Below are positions 16,075 to 27,525 of a stretch of 64,000 bases of DNA, piece after piece; positions within the stretch are counted from its first letter, which is position 1, and every line of letters starts with the position of its first letter. This stretch comes from JBPBQZ01 sp050955105. GTDB taxonomy: Bacteria; Pseudomonadota; Gammaproteobacteria; Burkholderiales; Burkholderiaceae. The position numbers and the translations under genes were made by a program. The notes under the pieces are model-generated. The model ran no database searches. It had not been told where the DNA came from and was given only the letters and a program-made list of their open reading frames with translations. The stretch spans positions 27,747-91,746 of the forward strand of contig JBPBQZ010000033.1 of assembly GCA_050955105.1 (NCBI GenBank). The letters run 5' to 3'.

Positions 16075-16791
16075 TCAAACCTGCCGCTGGCACGCCAGCA
16101 TGTAGTTGATGCCGGTATCGCGGCTCAACCGAAAGGTACGACTGAACGGCTGATAGGTGATGCCCTCGATCGCACGTGGCTGCAACCCGGCGCGGCGCAC
16201 AAAGCCGGCCAGTTCGGAAGGGCGGATGAAGCGCTGGTAGTCGTGCGTGCCGCGCGGCAACAGCCCGGCGACGTATTCGGCGGCGACGATGCCTAATAGA
16301 TAAGACTTCAAGTTCCGATTCAGCGTGGAGAAAAACACCCAGCCGCCCGGCCGCACCAAACTGGCGCAGGCGCCGACGATGGCCGCCGGGTCGGGCACGT
16401 GTTCGAGCATTTCCATGCAGGTGACGATATCGAAGGCGCCCGGCTCGCGTGCGGCCATGGCTTCGGCGGAAATCTCCTCGTAGCGCACCTGCGCGCCGCT
16501 TTCGAGGCTATGCAGGTCGGCGACGCCGAGCGCTTCGCTCGATAGGTCGATGCCGGTCACCGCCGCGCCGCGCTGCGCCATCGATTCAGACAGGATGCCG
16601 CCGCCGCAACCGATATCGAGCACGCGTCGACCGGCCAGACCGGCGTGCCCATCGATCCATTGCAGGCGCAGCGGATTCAGATCGTGGAGGGGTTTGAATT
16701 CGGCGCCCGGATCCCACCAACGGTGAGCGAGGTCGCCGAACTTCTTGAGTTCGCTGGGATCGACGTTCATGAAGGTCTGTGGAGAAGTCAT
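16075..16791 (-). CDS. ubiG: Ubiquinone biosynthesis O-methyltransferase
   Basis: SAM-dependent methyltransferase of 238 residues that performs both O-methylations of the ubiquinone ring. Motif I is RVLDIGCGGGILSESMA near residue 55, and the N-terminal FGDLAHRWWDPGAEFKPLH and LNPLRLQWID are diagnostic of UbiG. EMLEHVPDP and GWVFFSTLNRNLKSYLLGI follow. It is the first gene of the ubiG-gph pair and is separated from ompA by a strong terminator. Confidence 0.96.
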   Translation of the reverse strand: MTSPQTFMNVDPSELKKFGDLAHRWWDPGAEFKPLHDLNPLRLQWIDGHAGLAGRRVLDIGCGGGILSESMAQRGAAVTGIDLSSEALGVADLHSLESGAQVRYEEISAEAMAAREPGAFDIVTCMEMLEHVPDPAAIVGACASLVRPGGWVFFSTLNRNLKSYLLGIVAAEYVAGLLPRGTHDYQRFIRPSELAGFVRRAGLQPRAIEGITYQPFSRTFRLSRDTGINYMLACQRQV

Positions 16792-16829
16792 GACCTAAGT
16801 ATATCTTGCCGAATAAGGCTGCCTACAAA

Positions 16830-16863
16830 GACAAAGCCCCTGCGGTGAGGCAGGGGCTTTGTC
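16830..16863 (-). terminator. Intrinsic terminator downstream of ompA
   Basis: Perfect 14-bp stem (GACAAAGCCCCTGC and its complement) with a 6-nt loop, between ompA and ubiG. On the minus strand it follows the ompA stop codon by about 40 nt and is flanked by CTTTGT. It isolates ompA from ubiG. Confidence 0.88.
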
Positions 16864-16905
16864 TTGCGCCCCGCCGAAGCGGGGCGTTGCTGCAGCGAAG
16901 CTAGC

Positions 16906-17562
16906 TTACTGGGCGGTGTTCGCGGTGGCGTCAACTTCGACGACCACACGGCGGTCCGGTGCCAGGCAAGCGATCAACGCCTTGCGGTTCTTCTGGTTGC
17001 AATCGGTCGTTACAGGATCGCGCTTGCCCTTGCCTTCCGTGTAGATCCGGTTGCCATCGATGCCCTTGCTGACCAGGTAGGCCTTGACAGCGGCGGCACG
17101 ACGTTGCGACAGGCGATCGTTGTAGCGGTCGGAACCGATACGGTCGGTGTAGCCCGTGGCGACCACGACTTCCAGGTTCAAGCCTTGCAGCTTGGCGGCC
17201 AGGTCATCCAGCGCGCGCTTGCCAGCGGGCTTCAGGACAGCCTTGTCGAAGTCGAACAGCGCGTCAGCTTGATAGCTGAGCTTTTGCGACGTGATCTGCG
17301 GAGCCGGAGCGGGAGGCGGAGCAACCGGGGCCGGAGCTTGCGCGACCAGTGCGCCATCGCACTTGGCATTGGCGGTGGCGGGCGTCCAGAACGCATCGCG
17401 CCAGCACAGTTCGTTCGTGCCATTCATCCACACGTATTCGCTGGTGCCATTAACCCAGTTGTCATTGACGGCTTGCTTCGACGCCGGAACGGACTGAGCG
17501 GACGCGGACACAGCCATCACCGCGGTAGCTGCAATAAATGCAAGCTTCGAAAAATTTTTCAT
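16906..17562 (-). CDS. ompA: OmpA family outer-membrane protein
   Basis: 218-residue protein with signal peptide MKNFSKLAFIAATAVMAVSASAQ, a short N-terminal region (WVNGTSEYVWMNGTNELCWR, residues about 37-56), a Pro/Ala linker (residues about 80-90) and a C-terminal OmpA peptidoglycan-binding domain. That domain holds DALFDFDKAVLKPAGKRALD, VATGYTDRIGSDRYNDRLSQ, RAAAVKAYLVSKGI and GKGKRDPVTTDC. The N-terminus is far too short for an 8-strand barrel, which matches the compact OmpA proteins of Bordetella and Burkholderia. It anchors the outer membrane to the cell wall. AGGAG lies just before the start, and it is probably highly expressed. Confidence 0.93.
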   Translation of the reverse strand: MKNFSKLAFIAATAVMAVSASAQSVPASKQAVNDNWVNGTSEYVWMNGTNELCWRDAFWTPATANAKCDGALVAQAPAPVAPPPAPAPQITSQKLSYQADALFDFDKAVLKPAGKRALDDLAAKLQGLNLEVVVATGYTDRIGSDRYNDRLSQRRAAAVKAYLVSKGIDGNRIYTEGKGKRDPVTTDCNQKNRKALIACLAPDRRVVVEVDATANTAQ

Positions 17563-17637
17563 ATTCTCCTCTCGAAATTGAGATTACCGCAGGTTTACTG
17601 CGAGCCTGATAGTGAAACACCAACTTAGCGTCGGCGG

Positions 17638-17643
17638 AGTATA
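17638..17643 (-). promoter_or_regulatory. Probable -10 element of ompA
   Basis: TATACT on the minus strand, 76 bp upstream of the ompA ATG. No consensus -35 hexamer sits at the proper distance, so the call rests on the -10 and position only. Confidence 0.35.
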
Positions 17644-17936
17644 GCATTGACCGGAGTGGCAAAAACCCTGTCTCCGGCCGCCGAGACGCCGGTGCGCTGA
17701 AGAGCATTCTGCCATACCACCACTGGCATTTATCAGCTTCAGCCGCCGGTCTCCGCGCTACTAAGGCCTTTCTGTGGTGCCTCTGCAACATCCCCGCGGC
17801 GCGCTGCGACAGTGTGCCCGTAAAAAAGTTCACTGACACACTTTCCCACACAAAAAAGTTTGGCTCGGACAATTCCACGATCGCGCGTAAATACCTGCCA
17901 CGGTTGCCGCGAATCCCCGGTCGCGGCGAGGCCGCA

Positions 17937-17945
17937 TGATAAAAT
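17937..17945 (+). promoter_or_regulatory. Probable extended -10 element of gyrA
   Basis: TGATAAAAT gives a TG dinucleotide one base before TAAAAT, an extended -10, 57 bp upstream of the gyrA ATG. No good -35 is present, as expected for this promoter class. Confidence 0.4.
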
Positions 17946-18001
17946 CGCGCGATGCTCACCCGGAAGGCGGTCTTATGGCCGCTTTCTCATAGAAACGGAC
18001 A

Positions 18002-20611
<2,610 letters not shown>

Positions 20612-20654
20612 ACGCTCGGCTGACTGACGAATAACTGATTTTATTGGAGCAATA

Positions 20655-21260
20655 ATGCAAAAAGGATTCAAGCAGTGGACGTTGTTGGCATTGTTCGTCC
20701 CCACGCTTGCGATGGCGCAATCGCTGCAGATGCAAAGCCAGGGCGCGGCACCCGCCGCCGCCACAGCCCCGGCCGATCCAGCGAAGCAGGCTGCCGTCAA
20801 GGATCTCCTCGCTGCGATCGACGCTGACAAGCTGGTAGGTGCCATTGCCAGCAGCGCGCAGATGCAGGCCAAGCAGTTGGTTCCGGCGATCCTCTCGGAT
20901 TCGTTGACCGAAAACAAGGCATTGACCGACAAGCAGAAGCAAGCGGCCGTACCGGCACTGCAAAAGAACGCCGTGCCGAAGTTGGTAGACAGCGCCGGAC
21001 AGGTCTTCAGCAGCGACCAGTTCCGTCAAGATGCCCTGCAAGCCCAGTACGATGCCTACAGCAAGTACTACACAACCCAGGAAATCAAGGATCTGACGAC
21101 GTTCTACCGCAGCGCTTCGGGCCGCAAGTTCATCGAAGTGCAAGACCAGGTTGGTCGCGACGTCGTCAATGGCTTGATGCAGAAATACATGCCGGAGTCG
21201 ATCAAGGCCACGCGTGACCAGGCCGATCGGGAAATTGCCGCGGTGCGTCCGGGCAAGTAA
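20655..21260 (+). CDS. DUF2059 domain-containing secreted protein
   Basis: 201-residue exported protein with signal peptide ending LAMAQ near residue 23, followed by an Ala/Pro-rich stretch (QGAAPAAATAPADPAKQ) and the DUF2059 helical domain: KYYTTQEIKDLTTFYRSASG, then RKFIEVQDQVGRDVVNGLMQ. The biochemical function is unknown. It is a regular neighbour of gyrA and serC in Burkholderiales. GGAG precedes ATG 20655 and an intrinsic terminator lies 100 bp after the stop codon, so it may be transcribed with gyrA but not with serC. Confidence 0.85.
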   Translation: MQKGFKQWTLLALFVPTLAMAQSLQMQSQGAAPAAATAPADPAKQAAVKDLLAAIDADKLVGAIASSAQMQAKQLVPAILSDSLTENKALTDKQKQAAVPALQKNAVPKLVDSAGQVFSSDQFRQDALQAQYDAYSKYYTTQEIKDLTTFYRSASGRKFIEVQDQVGRDVVNGLMQKYMPESIKATRDQADREIAAVRPGK

Positions 21261-21360
21261 AGAGTCAGCGTCTCACACAGGTCTTCGGGCCGCGTTCAGC
21301 CCAGCGACCTGCGACTGCAGCGCCGAAGCCGACATTGGCCGATAGCGGCGACAGTGCGAT

Positions 21361-21398
21361 AATTGCCGTTTGCGCGAAAGCGCCGACGGCAATTTTTT
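21361..21398 (+). terminator. Intrinsic terminator between the DUF2059 gene and serC
   Basis: AATTGCCGT (21361-21369) pairs with ACGGCAATT (21386-21394), with an inner GCGC-GAAA-GCGC stem-loop, followed by TTTT. It is a strong rho-independent structure. It either ends the upstream transcript or, if a promoter lies just ahead, attenuates serC. Confidence 0.85.
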
Positions 21399-21498
21399 CT
21401 TGCGCGACCGATTCAATGCGGCTGCGTCGAACTGAGTGTCGACGTCGACCGGCATCGCCGTCCGCACCTTGTCCCCTCGAAAAATTTCAGAGATTCAG

Positions 21499-22575
21499 AT
21501 GCGCCAGTTCAATTTTTCCGCCGGTCCAGCCGCCTTGCCTGAAGAGGTGCTGCGTCAGGCCGCAGAGGAAATGCTCGAATGGCGCGGCACCGGCGTGAGC
21601 GTGATGGAGATGAGCCATCGTTCGTCGGCTTATCTGGGCATTTACGAAGAGGCGCGCGACACTTTGCGGCAATTGCTCGAAGTGCCGTCGAACTATCAGA
21701 TTCTCTTCATGCAGGGCGGCGCACTGGCCGAAAACGCGCTCATCCCGATGAATTTGCTGGGTGAGCGCCAAGTGGCCGATTACGTGGTAACCGGTTCGTG
21801 GTCGGCCAAGTCGATCGCCGAGGCGGCGCGCTACTGCAGCCCCCATCTAGCCGCGTCGACGCAAAGCAGCGGGTTTCGCAGCGCACCTGGCATCGAGGCT
21901 TGGCAGCTTTCCGTCGATCCGGCCTATGTGCACTTCTGCAGCAACGAAACCATCAACGGCGTCGAGTATTTCGATTTCCCCGACACCGGCGCGGTGCCCT
22001 TGGTGGCGGACGCATCTTCGCACCTGCTGTCGCGGCCCATGGATGTTTCCAAGGTTGGCGTGCTGTATGGCGGCGCGCAGAAAAACATCGGCATGGCCGG
22101 TCTGACGCTGGTAATCGTACGCGACGATCTGCTCGACCGCGCACGGCTGATCTGCCCGACCGCGTTCCACTGGAAGACCGTCGCGCAAAACGATTCGATG
22201 TACAACACGCCACCCACTTATGCGATCTATATCGCCGGGCTGGTGTTCCAGTGGTTGCTGCGGCAAGGCGGCCTGCCGGGCATCGAGCAACGCAATATCG
22301 AGAAAGCCCGCTTGCTGTACGAAACCATCGACCGCAGCGATCTATATGTGAACGAGGTAGACCTCGCGGCGCGCTCGCGGATGAACGTGCCGTTCTTCCT
22401 GAAAGATGCCAGTCGCAACGATGCTTTCCTGCAAGGCGCGCAGCAGCGCGGCTTGCTGCAGCTCAAGGGACACAAGAGCGTCGGCGGCATGCGCGCATCG
22501 ATCTACAATGCGGTGCCTCTGGCGGCGGTGCAAGCCTTGACCGACTACATGAAAGAATTCGAACGCCGCGCCTGA
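21499..22575 (+). CDS. serC: Phosphoserine aminotransferase
   Basis: 358 residues, class V PLP-dependent transaminase that converts 3-phosphohydroxypyruvate to phosphoserine and also acts in pyridoxal phosphate synthesis. It opens QFNFSAGPAALPEEVL; the PLP lysine is in GVLYGGAQKNIGMAGL, and QGGALAENALIPMNLL and GHKSVGGMRASIYNAV are family signatures. The frame is open 21 codons further upstream, but ATG 21499 matches the universal SerC N-terminus. It is the first gene of the serC-pheA-hisC-tyrA-aroA-cmk run. Confidence 0.97.
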   Translation: MRQFNFSAGPAALPEEVLRQAAEEMLEWRGTGVSVMEMSHRSSAYLGIYEEARDTLRQLLEVPSNYQILFMQGGALAENALIPMNLLGERQVADYVVTGSWSAKSIAEAARYCSPHLAASTQSSGFRSAPGIEAWQLSVDPAYVHFCSNETINGVEYFDFPDTGAVPLVADASSHLLSRPMDVSKVGVLYGGAQKNIGMAGLTLVIVRDDLLDRARLICPTAFHWKTVAQNDSMYNTPPTYAIYIAGLVFQWLLRQGGLPGIEQRNIEKARLLYETIDRSDLYVNEVDLAARSRMNVPFFLKDASRNDAFLQGAQQRGLLQLKGHKSVGGMRASIYNAVPLAAVQALTDYMKEFERRA

Positions 22576-22709
22576 GCTGTTGCGGCCACGCGCGCCAACA
22601 CGCTGCACGTAATGTGACCGCCGCCGGCAACCATCAATACGCCGCCTACGGGGCGGTGATTCCCGCAACACCAAGGCCCGCGTGGCCTGTCCCAATCGAG
22701 TTGCCTGAT

Positions 22710-23792
22710 ATGGATGATGAACTGAGTGCCCGCCTCGCACCGCTGCGAGACCGCATCGACGCACTGGACACGCAATTGCTGGCGCTGCTCAACGAGCGGG
22801 CGCGTGTGGCGCTCCAAGTCGGCGAGGTCAAGCACCAGTTGTCGGCGCCGGTCTTCAAGCCCGAGCGCGAACGCCAGGTCATCGAGCGCTTGCAGGGATT
22901 GAGCGACGGGCCGTTGCGCCGCGAACATATCGCCGCGATCTGGCGTGAAATCATGTCGGGCAGCCGTGCGTTGGAAAAGACCCTGCGGGTGGCCTTCCTT
23001 GGGCCGGTTGGCACCTATAGCGAGCAGGCCGCGTTGCAGTTCTTCGGCGCATCGTTCGACGCATTGCCCAGTCCCTCCAGCGACGAAGTGTTTCGCGCGG
23101 TAGAAGCCGGTGCCGCCGACTACGGCGTGGTCGCCGTCGAAAACTCGACCGAAGGCGCGGTATCGCGCACGCTCGATCGGTTATTGCAATCGCCGTTGCC
23201 GATTACCGCCGAAATTGCTCTGCCGATTCGTCACAATCTGCTGACACTGAACGGCGGCACCGACGGTATCCTCAAGGTTTACGCGCATTCGCAGGCCTTG
23301 GCGCAGTGCCAGCAATGGCTGTCCACGCATCTGCCGCGCGCCGAGCGACTGGCCGTATCGAGCAATGCGGAGGGCGCCCGACTGGCGTCGCTCGACGCCA
23401 CAGCCGCGGCCATTGCCGGTGACAAGGCCGCAGTCAATTACGGTCTGCAAATCAGCTTCGACGCGATCCAGGACGATCCGCATAACCGCACGCGCTTTTT
23501 CGTGCTGGGCGGCGACCCGCCGGCACCTACCGAGGCCGACCAGACGTCATTGATTCTGTCGGTGAAAAATGAAGCGGGTGCGGTGTTTCGCATGCTCGAA
23601 CCGTTCGCGCGCCACGGCGTATCGATGACGCGCTTTGAATCGCGGCCCGCGCGCAGCGGTGGCTGGAGTTATTTCTTCTATATCGACGTCGAAGGGCATC
23701 GCGACGACGCGCCACTGGCGGCCGCGTTGGAAGAATTAAAAGCCGACGCCGCTTTCGTCAAGATCCTCGGTTCCTATCCGCGCGCACATTAG
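22710..23792 (+). CDS. pheA: Bifunctional chorismate mutase/prephenate dehydratase (P-protein)
   Basis: 360 residues. Residues 1-90 are an AroQ chorismate mutase helix bundle (RIDALDTQLLALLNERA, KPERERQVIERL). From about residue 93 is prephenate dehydratase (VAFLGPVGTYSEQAALQFFG, VAVENSTEGAVSRTLD, the conserved NRTRFFVLG). The C-terminal ACT domain has ESRPARSGGWSYFFYIDVEG, the phenylalanine-binding site for feedback inhibition. The frame is open far upstream across serC, but ATG 22710 gives the conserved MDDELSARL start. It lies 134 bp after serC. Confidence 0.96.
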   Translation: MDDELSARLAPLRDRIDALDTQLLALLNERARVALQVGEVKHQLSAPVFKPERERQVIERLQGLSDGPLRREHIAAIWREIMSGSRALEKTLRVAFLGPVGTYSEQAALQFFGASFDALPSPSSDEVFRAVEAGAADYGVVAVENSTEGAVSRTLDRLLQSPLPITAEIALPIRHNLLTLNGGTDGILKVYAHSQALAQCQQWLSTHLPRAERLAVSSNAEGARLASLDATAAAIAGDKAAVNYGLQISFDAIQDDPHNRTRFFVLGGDPPAPTEADQTSLILSVKNEAGAVFRMLEPFARHGVSMTRFESRPARSGGWSYFFYIDVEGHRDDAPLAAALEELKADAAFVKILGSYPRAH

Positions 23793-23856
23793 GCCACTAC
23801 ACGTCCAGCCCGCACCACTCGCTGAATTCGATTCTGCTTTCATGGAAGACCTGCTC

Positions 23857-24975
23857 ATGCCGTCCCCCACTTCTTACGGCCCCGCCTACATCCGCGCGAT
23901 TGCGCCCTACATCGCCGGCAAGCCGATTTCGGAAGTGGCGCGGGAGTTCGGTCTGGACGAGTCGCGCATCGTCAAGCTGGCATCGAATGAGAATCCACTG
24001 GGCATGCCGGAGTCGGCAATGCGCGCCATCAACGACACACTGGCTGACTTGGGGCGCTATCCTGATTCCAACTGTTTCGACCTGAAGCGTACGCTCAGCG
24101 CGCGCTATGGCGTGTCTGACGACTGCATCGCACTGGGCAACGGCAGCAACGATATTCTGGAACTGGCCGCGCATGCGTTTGTCGCGCCCGATCAAAGCAT
24201 TGTTTATTCGCAGTATTCATTTGCCGTGTACGCGCTGGCCACGCAGGCCTTGGGCGCGCGCGCGATCGTCACACCGGCGCGTAACTACGGCCACGATCTC
24301 GAGGCGATGCTGGCGGCGATCGAGGCCGACACGCGCCTGATCTTTATCGCCAATCCGAACAACCCGACCGGCACCTTTATCGAAGGACCGGCGCTGCAAG
24401 CATTCCTGACGCAAGTGCCGGCACAGGTGATGGTCGTGCTGGACGAGGCTTATACCGAATATCTGCCGGCCGAAAAGCGCTATGACGCCATTGCCTGGAC
24501 CCGGCAATTTCCCAATCTGCTGGTGTCACGGACGTTTTCGAAAGCCTACGGGCTCGCCGGCCTGCGGATCGGCTTCGCGGTCGGACAGCCGCTAGCCATC
24601 GATCTGCTCAACCGGGTTCGACAACCGTTCAATGTGAACAGCCTGGCGCAGGCCGCCGCCGTGGCCGCACTGAATGATCCAACGTTTCTGACGCGCAGCG
24701 CCGAGGTGAATGCCGCCGGTTATGTGCAATTGACCGACGCGTTTACCGAGCTCGGCCTCGAATTCGTGCCCTCGTATGGCAACTTCGTCATGGTAAGGGT
24801 GGGCGCCGACGATGCTGCCGGTGCACGCGTGAATCTGGCGCTGCTGAAGCAGGGAATAATCGTGCGTCCGGTCGCCAACTATGGCCTGCCCCAGTGGCTG
24901 CGCATCACGATCGGTTTGCCGGCAGAGAACGATGCATTTCTGGCGGCATTGCGCGCGGCCCTCGCGCCGGCGTGA
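23857..24975 (+). CDS. hisC: Histidinol-phosphate/aromatic aminotransferase
   Basis: Class I/II PLP aminotransferase, 372 residues from ATG 23857. That start is chosen over ATG 23842 because GGAAGA lies 7 nt ahead of it and the protein then begins PSPTSYGPAYIRAIAPYIAG as in relatives. It contains KLASNENPLGMPESA, the PLP-contact NPNNPTGTF, DEAYTEY, and the PLP lysine in VSRTFSKAYGLAGLRIGFA. The position between pheA and tyrA, away from a his operon, suggests the HisC2 paralogue that mainly transaminates aromatic keto acids. Its stop codon lies 14 bp before the tyrA ATG. Confidence 0.94.
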   Translation: MPSPTSYGPAYIRAIAPYIAGKPISEVAREFGLDESRIVKLASNENPLGMPESAMRAINDTLADLGRYPDSNCFDLKRTLSARYGVSDDCIALGNGSNDILELAAHAFVAPDQSIVYSQYSFAVYALATQALGARAIVTPARNYGHDLEAMLAAIEADTRLIFIANPNNPTGTFIEGPALQAFLTQVPAQVMVVLDEAYTEYLPAEKRYDAIAWTRQFPNLLVSRTFSKAYGLAGLRIGFAVGQPLAIDLLNRVRQPFNVNSLAQAAAVAALNDPTFLTRSAEVNAAGYVQLTDAFTELGLEFVPSYGNFVMVRVGADDAAGARVNLALLKQGIIVRPVANYGLPQWLRITIGLPAENDAFLAALRAALAPA

Positions 24976-24989
24976 AACCGAGCGCATCC

Positions 24990-26168
24990 ATGAAAGCAGC
25001 TGGCGCGCCGCCCGGGTTTCAATTCAACAAAGTGGTCGTGGTGGGGCTGGGCCTGATCGGCAGCTCGCTGGTGCGCGCGCTGCGGCAGGCCAGCAGCGGC
25101 AATGGCCAGATCATTGGCATTGAACGCGATGCGAGCGGCGCGGCGCAAGCACAGGCATTGGGCGTCGTCGAACAAGCCGCAGCGCTGGACGACTATGCGG
25201 CGAGTGCCACGGCATTCGCCGCTGCCGACATCGTCGTATTGGCCGTACCGGTCGCGCAGACGGCACTCGTGCTGTCCCGCATCGTCCCGCATCTGGGCGA
25301 ACGCACCTTGATCACCGACGTAGGCAGCACGAAGGCGAATGTCGAGCAGGCTGCGCGTGCGGCATTGGGACCAGCGATTGCCCGCTTCGTGCCGGCGCAT
25401 CCCGCGACCGGCAGCGAAGCGCATGGCATTGGCGCCGGCAACGCCGCGATGTTCGTGGATCGACCAGTGGTGGTGTGTCGGTTAGCCGAAAATAGCGCCG
25501 TCGCCGTCGATCGCATCAAGGCGATGTGGCGGGCTACCGGCGCGTATCTGGTCGAGCGCTCGGTGCAAGAGCACGATCGAACGTTCGCCGCCACCAGCCA
25601 TCTGCCGCATCTGCTGGCCGCCGCTTACATGCTGCGCTTTGGCGAAACCGACAATGCATACGGTGCCGCTGACACCGCCGGCGCTGACCTCGCCCCTGCA
25701 TCCGCTGCCGTATCGCCTATGCTGGATCTGGCGGCGGGTGGTTTTCGCGATTTCACGCGCATTGCTGCGTCGAGTCCGGAAATGTGGCGTGATATTTGTT
25801 TGGGAAATCGTGACGCATTGCTGGCCGAACTGGCAGCCTTCCAGCAGCGCCTCGCGCGCATCTCGCAAGCGCTGACGACGTCCGACGCGAATGCGCTGGA
25901 ATCACTATTTGCCCAGGCCGCTGCGCTGCGCAGCGCCTGGATGCCGCCAGCACCTGGGGAATCGGCCGGAACTGCAGCGCAAGCCTTAGCAGAGCCGCGC
26001 GTGCTGGGAGACGCATCCGATGGCAAACCGAGCGGCGAACAGAGTGGCAAACCGAGCGACGCACCCAGCGGCGTACCGGGCAACGCACCCGGCGGCGAAC
26101 CGAGCGGCGCACCGAGCGGCGAACCCGGCGGCACTCGCCGCAACGCACCCGACACGAGCAACGATTAA
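24990..26168 (+). CDS. tyrA: Prephenate dehydrogenase with a repeat-rich C-terminal tail
   Basis: 392 residues from ATG 24990; GTG 24972, overlapping the hisC stop codon, is an in-frame alternative. It makes hydroxyphenylpyruvate (or tyrosine from arogenate) with NAD. The Rossmann motif is KVVVVGLGLIGSSLVRAL, followed by DVGSTKANVEQAA, the active-site PAHPATGSEAHG and HDRTFAATSHLPHLLAAA. The catalytic domain ends near residue 310-320; the rest is a Gly/Pro/Ser/Ala-rich tail encoded by a 12-bp tandem repeat and is probably disordered. No ACT domain is seen. It overlaps no neighbour and is followed 22 bp later by aroA. Confidence 0.94.
   Translation: MKAAGAPPGFQFNKVVVVGLGLIGSSLVRALRQASSGNGQIIGIERDASGAAQAQALGVVEQAAALDDYAASATAFAAADIVVLAVPVAQTALVLSRIVPHLGERTLITDVGSTKANVEQAARAALGPAIARFVPAHPATGSEAHGIGAGNAAMFVDRPVVVCRLAENSAVAVDRIKAMWRATGAYLVERSVQEHDRTFAATSHLPHLLAAAYMLRFGETDNAYGAADTAGADLAPASAAVSPMLDLAAGGFRDFTRIAASSPEMWRDICLGNRDALLAELAAFQQRLARISQALTTSDANALESLFAQAAALRSAWMPPAPGESAGTAAQALAEPRVLGDASDGKPSGEQSGKPSDAPSGVPGNAPGGEPSGAPSGEPGGTRRNAPDTSND
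26022..26153 (+). repeat. 12-bp tandem repeat within the 3' end of tyrA
   Basis: Eleven consecutive 12-bp units, consensus GGCGAACCGAGC, the last two degraded. In the tyrA frame they encode tetrapeptides of the type G-x-P-S/G (GKPS, GEQS, GKPS, DAPS, GVPG, NAPG, GEPS, GAPS, GEPG). Unit length is a multiple of three, so copy-number change keeps the frame. Confidence 0.9.
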
Positions 26169-26190
26169 TGGAAGCACGTCATTGAAAGCG

Positions 26191-27525
26191 ATGGAAGAAA
26201 TCGTCCTCGGTCCTTACACGCATGCCGCGGGCGCGGTGCGCTTGCCCGGCTCGAAGAGCCTGTCGAACCGCGCGCTGCTGCTGGCGGCGCTGGCGACCGG
26301 CAGCACGCTGATCACGAATCTGCTGGATTCCGACGACACGCGCGTCATGCTGGCGGCGCTGGAACGGCTCGGCGTCAGCCTGTCGCGCGAAGGATCGAAT
26401 TGCCAAGTGCAGGGCGTGGGCGGCCGTTTTCCCGTGCGTGACGCCGACATTTTCGTCGGCAACGCGGGCACCGCCGTGCGTCCGCTGACCGCGGCGCTTG
26501 CCTTGAACGACGGCGAATATCGGGTGTCCGGCGTGCCGCGCATGCATGAACGGCCGATCGGCGATCTGGTCGATGGCCTGCGCCAGTTGGGCGCCAACAT
26601 TGACTATCTGGGAAATCCCGGCTTTCCGCCGTTGGCGATTCATCCGGCGCAGCCGCAGTCCGCAAATGCCGCCGCTGCGAGCGTCGACGACGGCGGCCCC
26701 GCGCTGTCCGTACGCGGCGACGTTTCCAGTCAATTCCTCACCTCGATGCTGATGGCCCTGCCATTGCTGGGCTCTTCTCGCGCAATCAGCATCGACGTGG
26801 TCGGTGAGCTGATCTCCAAACCGTATATCGAGATCACGATCGCACTGATGGCGCAGTTCGGCGTGCAGGTCGAACGCGACGCCTGGCGGCGTTTCACGCT
26901 GTCGATGCCAGCCGCTTACCGGTCGCCAGGGCGCGTCGCGATCGAGGGCGATGCGTCGTCGGCATCCTACTTCCTGGCCGCGGGCGCGCTGGGGGTGGGG
27001 CCGGTGCGCGTCGAAGGCGTCGGTCGCGACAGCATTCAAGGCGATGTGCGCTTCGCCGACGTGCTCAGCACGCTGGGCGTGAACGTCATGATGGGCAGTG
27101 ACTGGATCGAAGTGCGCGGCCTCGATACGCCGGATGGCAAGCTCGCGCCGATCGATCTCGACTGCAACCTGATTCCCGACGCCGCTATGACGTTGGCGGT
27201 GGCTGCATTATTTGCCAGCGGTCCGAGCCGGCTGCGCAATATCGGCAGTTGGCGCGTCAAGGAAACCGACCGGATCGCCGCGATGGCCTGCGAACTGCGC
27301 AAGCTGGGTGCGGTGGTCGAGGAAGGCCCGGACTTCCTCGCTATCGTGCCGCCGGCGCAGTTGCGCGCGGGTGCGGTGATCGATACTTACGACGATCACC
27401 GCATGGCCATGTGCTTTTCGCTGGCGAGCCTGGGCGGCGTGGCCGTGACGATCCGCGATCCCGCCTGTGTCGGCAAGACCTTCCCCGACTATTTCGAGCG
27501 TTTTCAACAATTGGTGCGCCGATGA
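26191..27525 (+). CDS. aroA: 3-phosphoshikimate 1-carboxyvinyltransferase (EPSP synthase)
   Basis: 444 residues. It transfers enolpyruvyl from PEP to shikimate 3-phosphate, the sixth step of the shikimate pathway. It shows LPGSKSLSNRALLLAAL near residue 14, GNAGTAVRPLTAALAL, RMHERPIGDLVDGL, SSQFLTSMLMALPLL and DCNLIPDAAMTLAVAALF. GNAGTA with Gly and RMHERPI indicate the ordinary class I enzyme. ATG 26191 is preferred from homology; TTG 26182 has a better-spaced GGA purine stretch. The stop codon overlaps the cmk start (ATGA). Confidence 0.97.
   Translation: MEEIVLGPYTHAAGAVRLPGSKSLSNRALLLAALATGSTLITNLLDSDDTRVMLAALERLGVSLSREGSNCQVQGVGGRFPVRDADIFVGNAGTAVRPLTAALALNDGEYRVSGVPRMHERPIGDLVDGLRQLGANIDYLGNPGFPPLAIHPAQPQSANAAAASVDDGGPALSVRGDVSSQFLTSMLMALPLLGSSRAISIDVVGELISKPYIEITIALMAQFGVQVERDAWRRFTLSMPAAYRSPGRVAIEGDASSASYFLAAGALGVGPVRVEGVGRDSIQGDVRFADVLSTLGVNVMMGSDWIEVRGLDTPDGKLAPIDLDCNLIPDAAMTLAVAALFASGPSRLRNIGSWRVKETDRIAAMACELRKLGAVVEEGPDFLAIVPPAQLRAGAVIDTYDDHRMAMCFSLASLGGVAVTIRDPACVGKTFPDYFERFQQLVRR

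Larger units (their letters stand above)
17563..18001. other. 439-bp divergent region between ompA and gyrA
   Basis: No gene is seen. It holds the ompA leader and promoter on the minus strand (TATACT at 17638-17643) and the gyrA promoter near its right end. Two similar A-rich stretches containing AAAAAAGTT (around 17823 and 17852) may be curved DNA. Nothing else is recognised. Confidence 0.5.

Noticed and set aside
21335..21363. serC promoter (TTGGCC, 17 bp, GATAAT with extended TG)
   Set aside because: The -10 overlaps the first arm of a strong terminator, so transcription would start inside the hairpin. The terminator reading is better; the match is probably chance.
21798..22709. Upstream extension of pheA by 304 codons
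   Set aside because: It only reads serC in another frame; the conserved P-protein start is at 22710.
26020..26190. Upstream extension of aroA through the tyrA repeat, giving a repeated NRAA/THPA peptide
   Set aside because: The repeat is in frame with TyrA; the AroA frame there is a shifted reading of the same 12-bp units.
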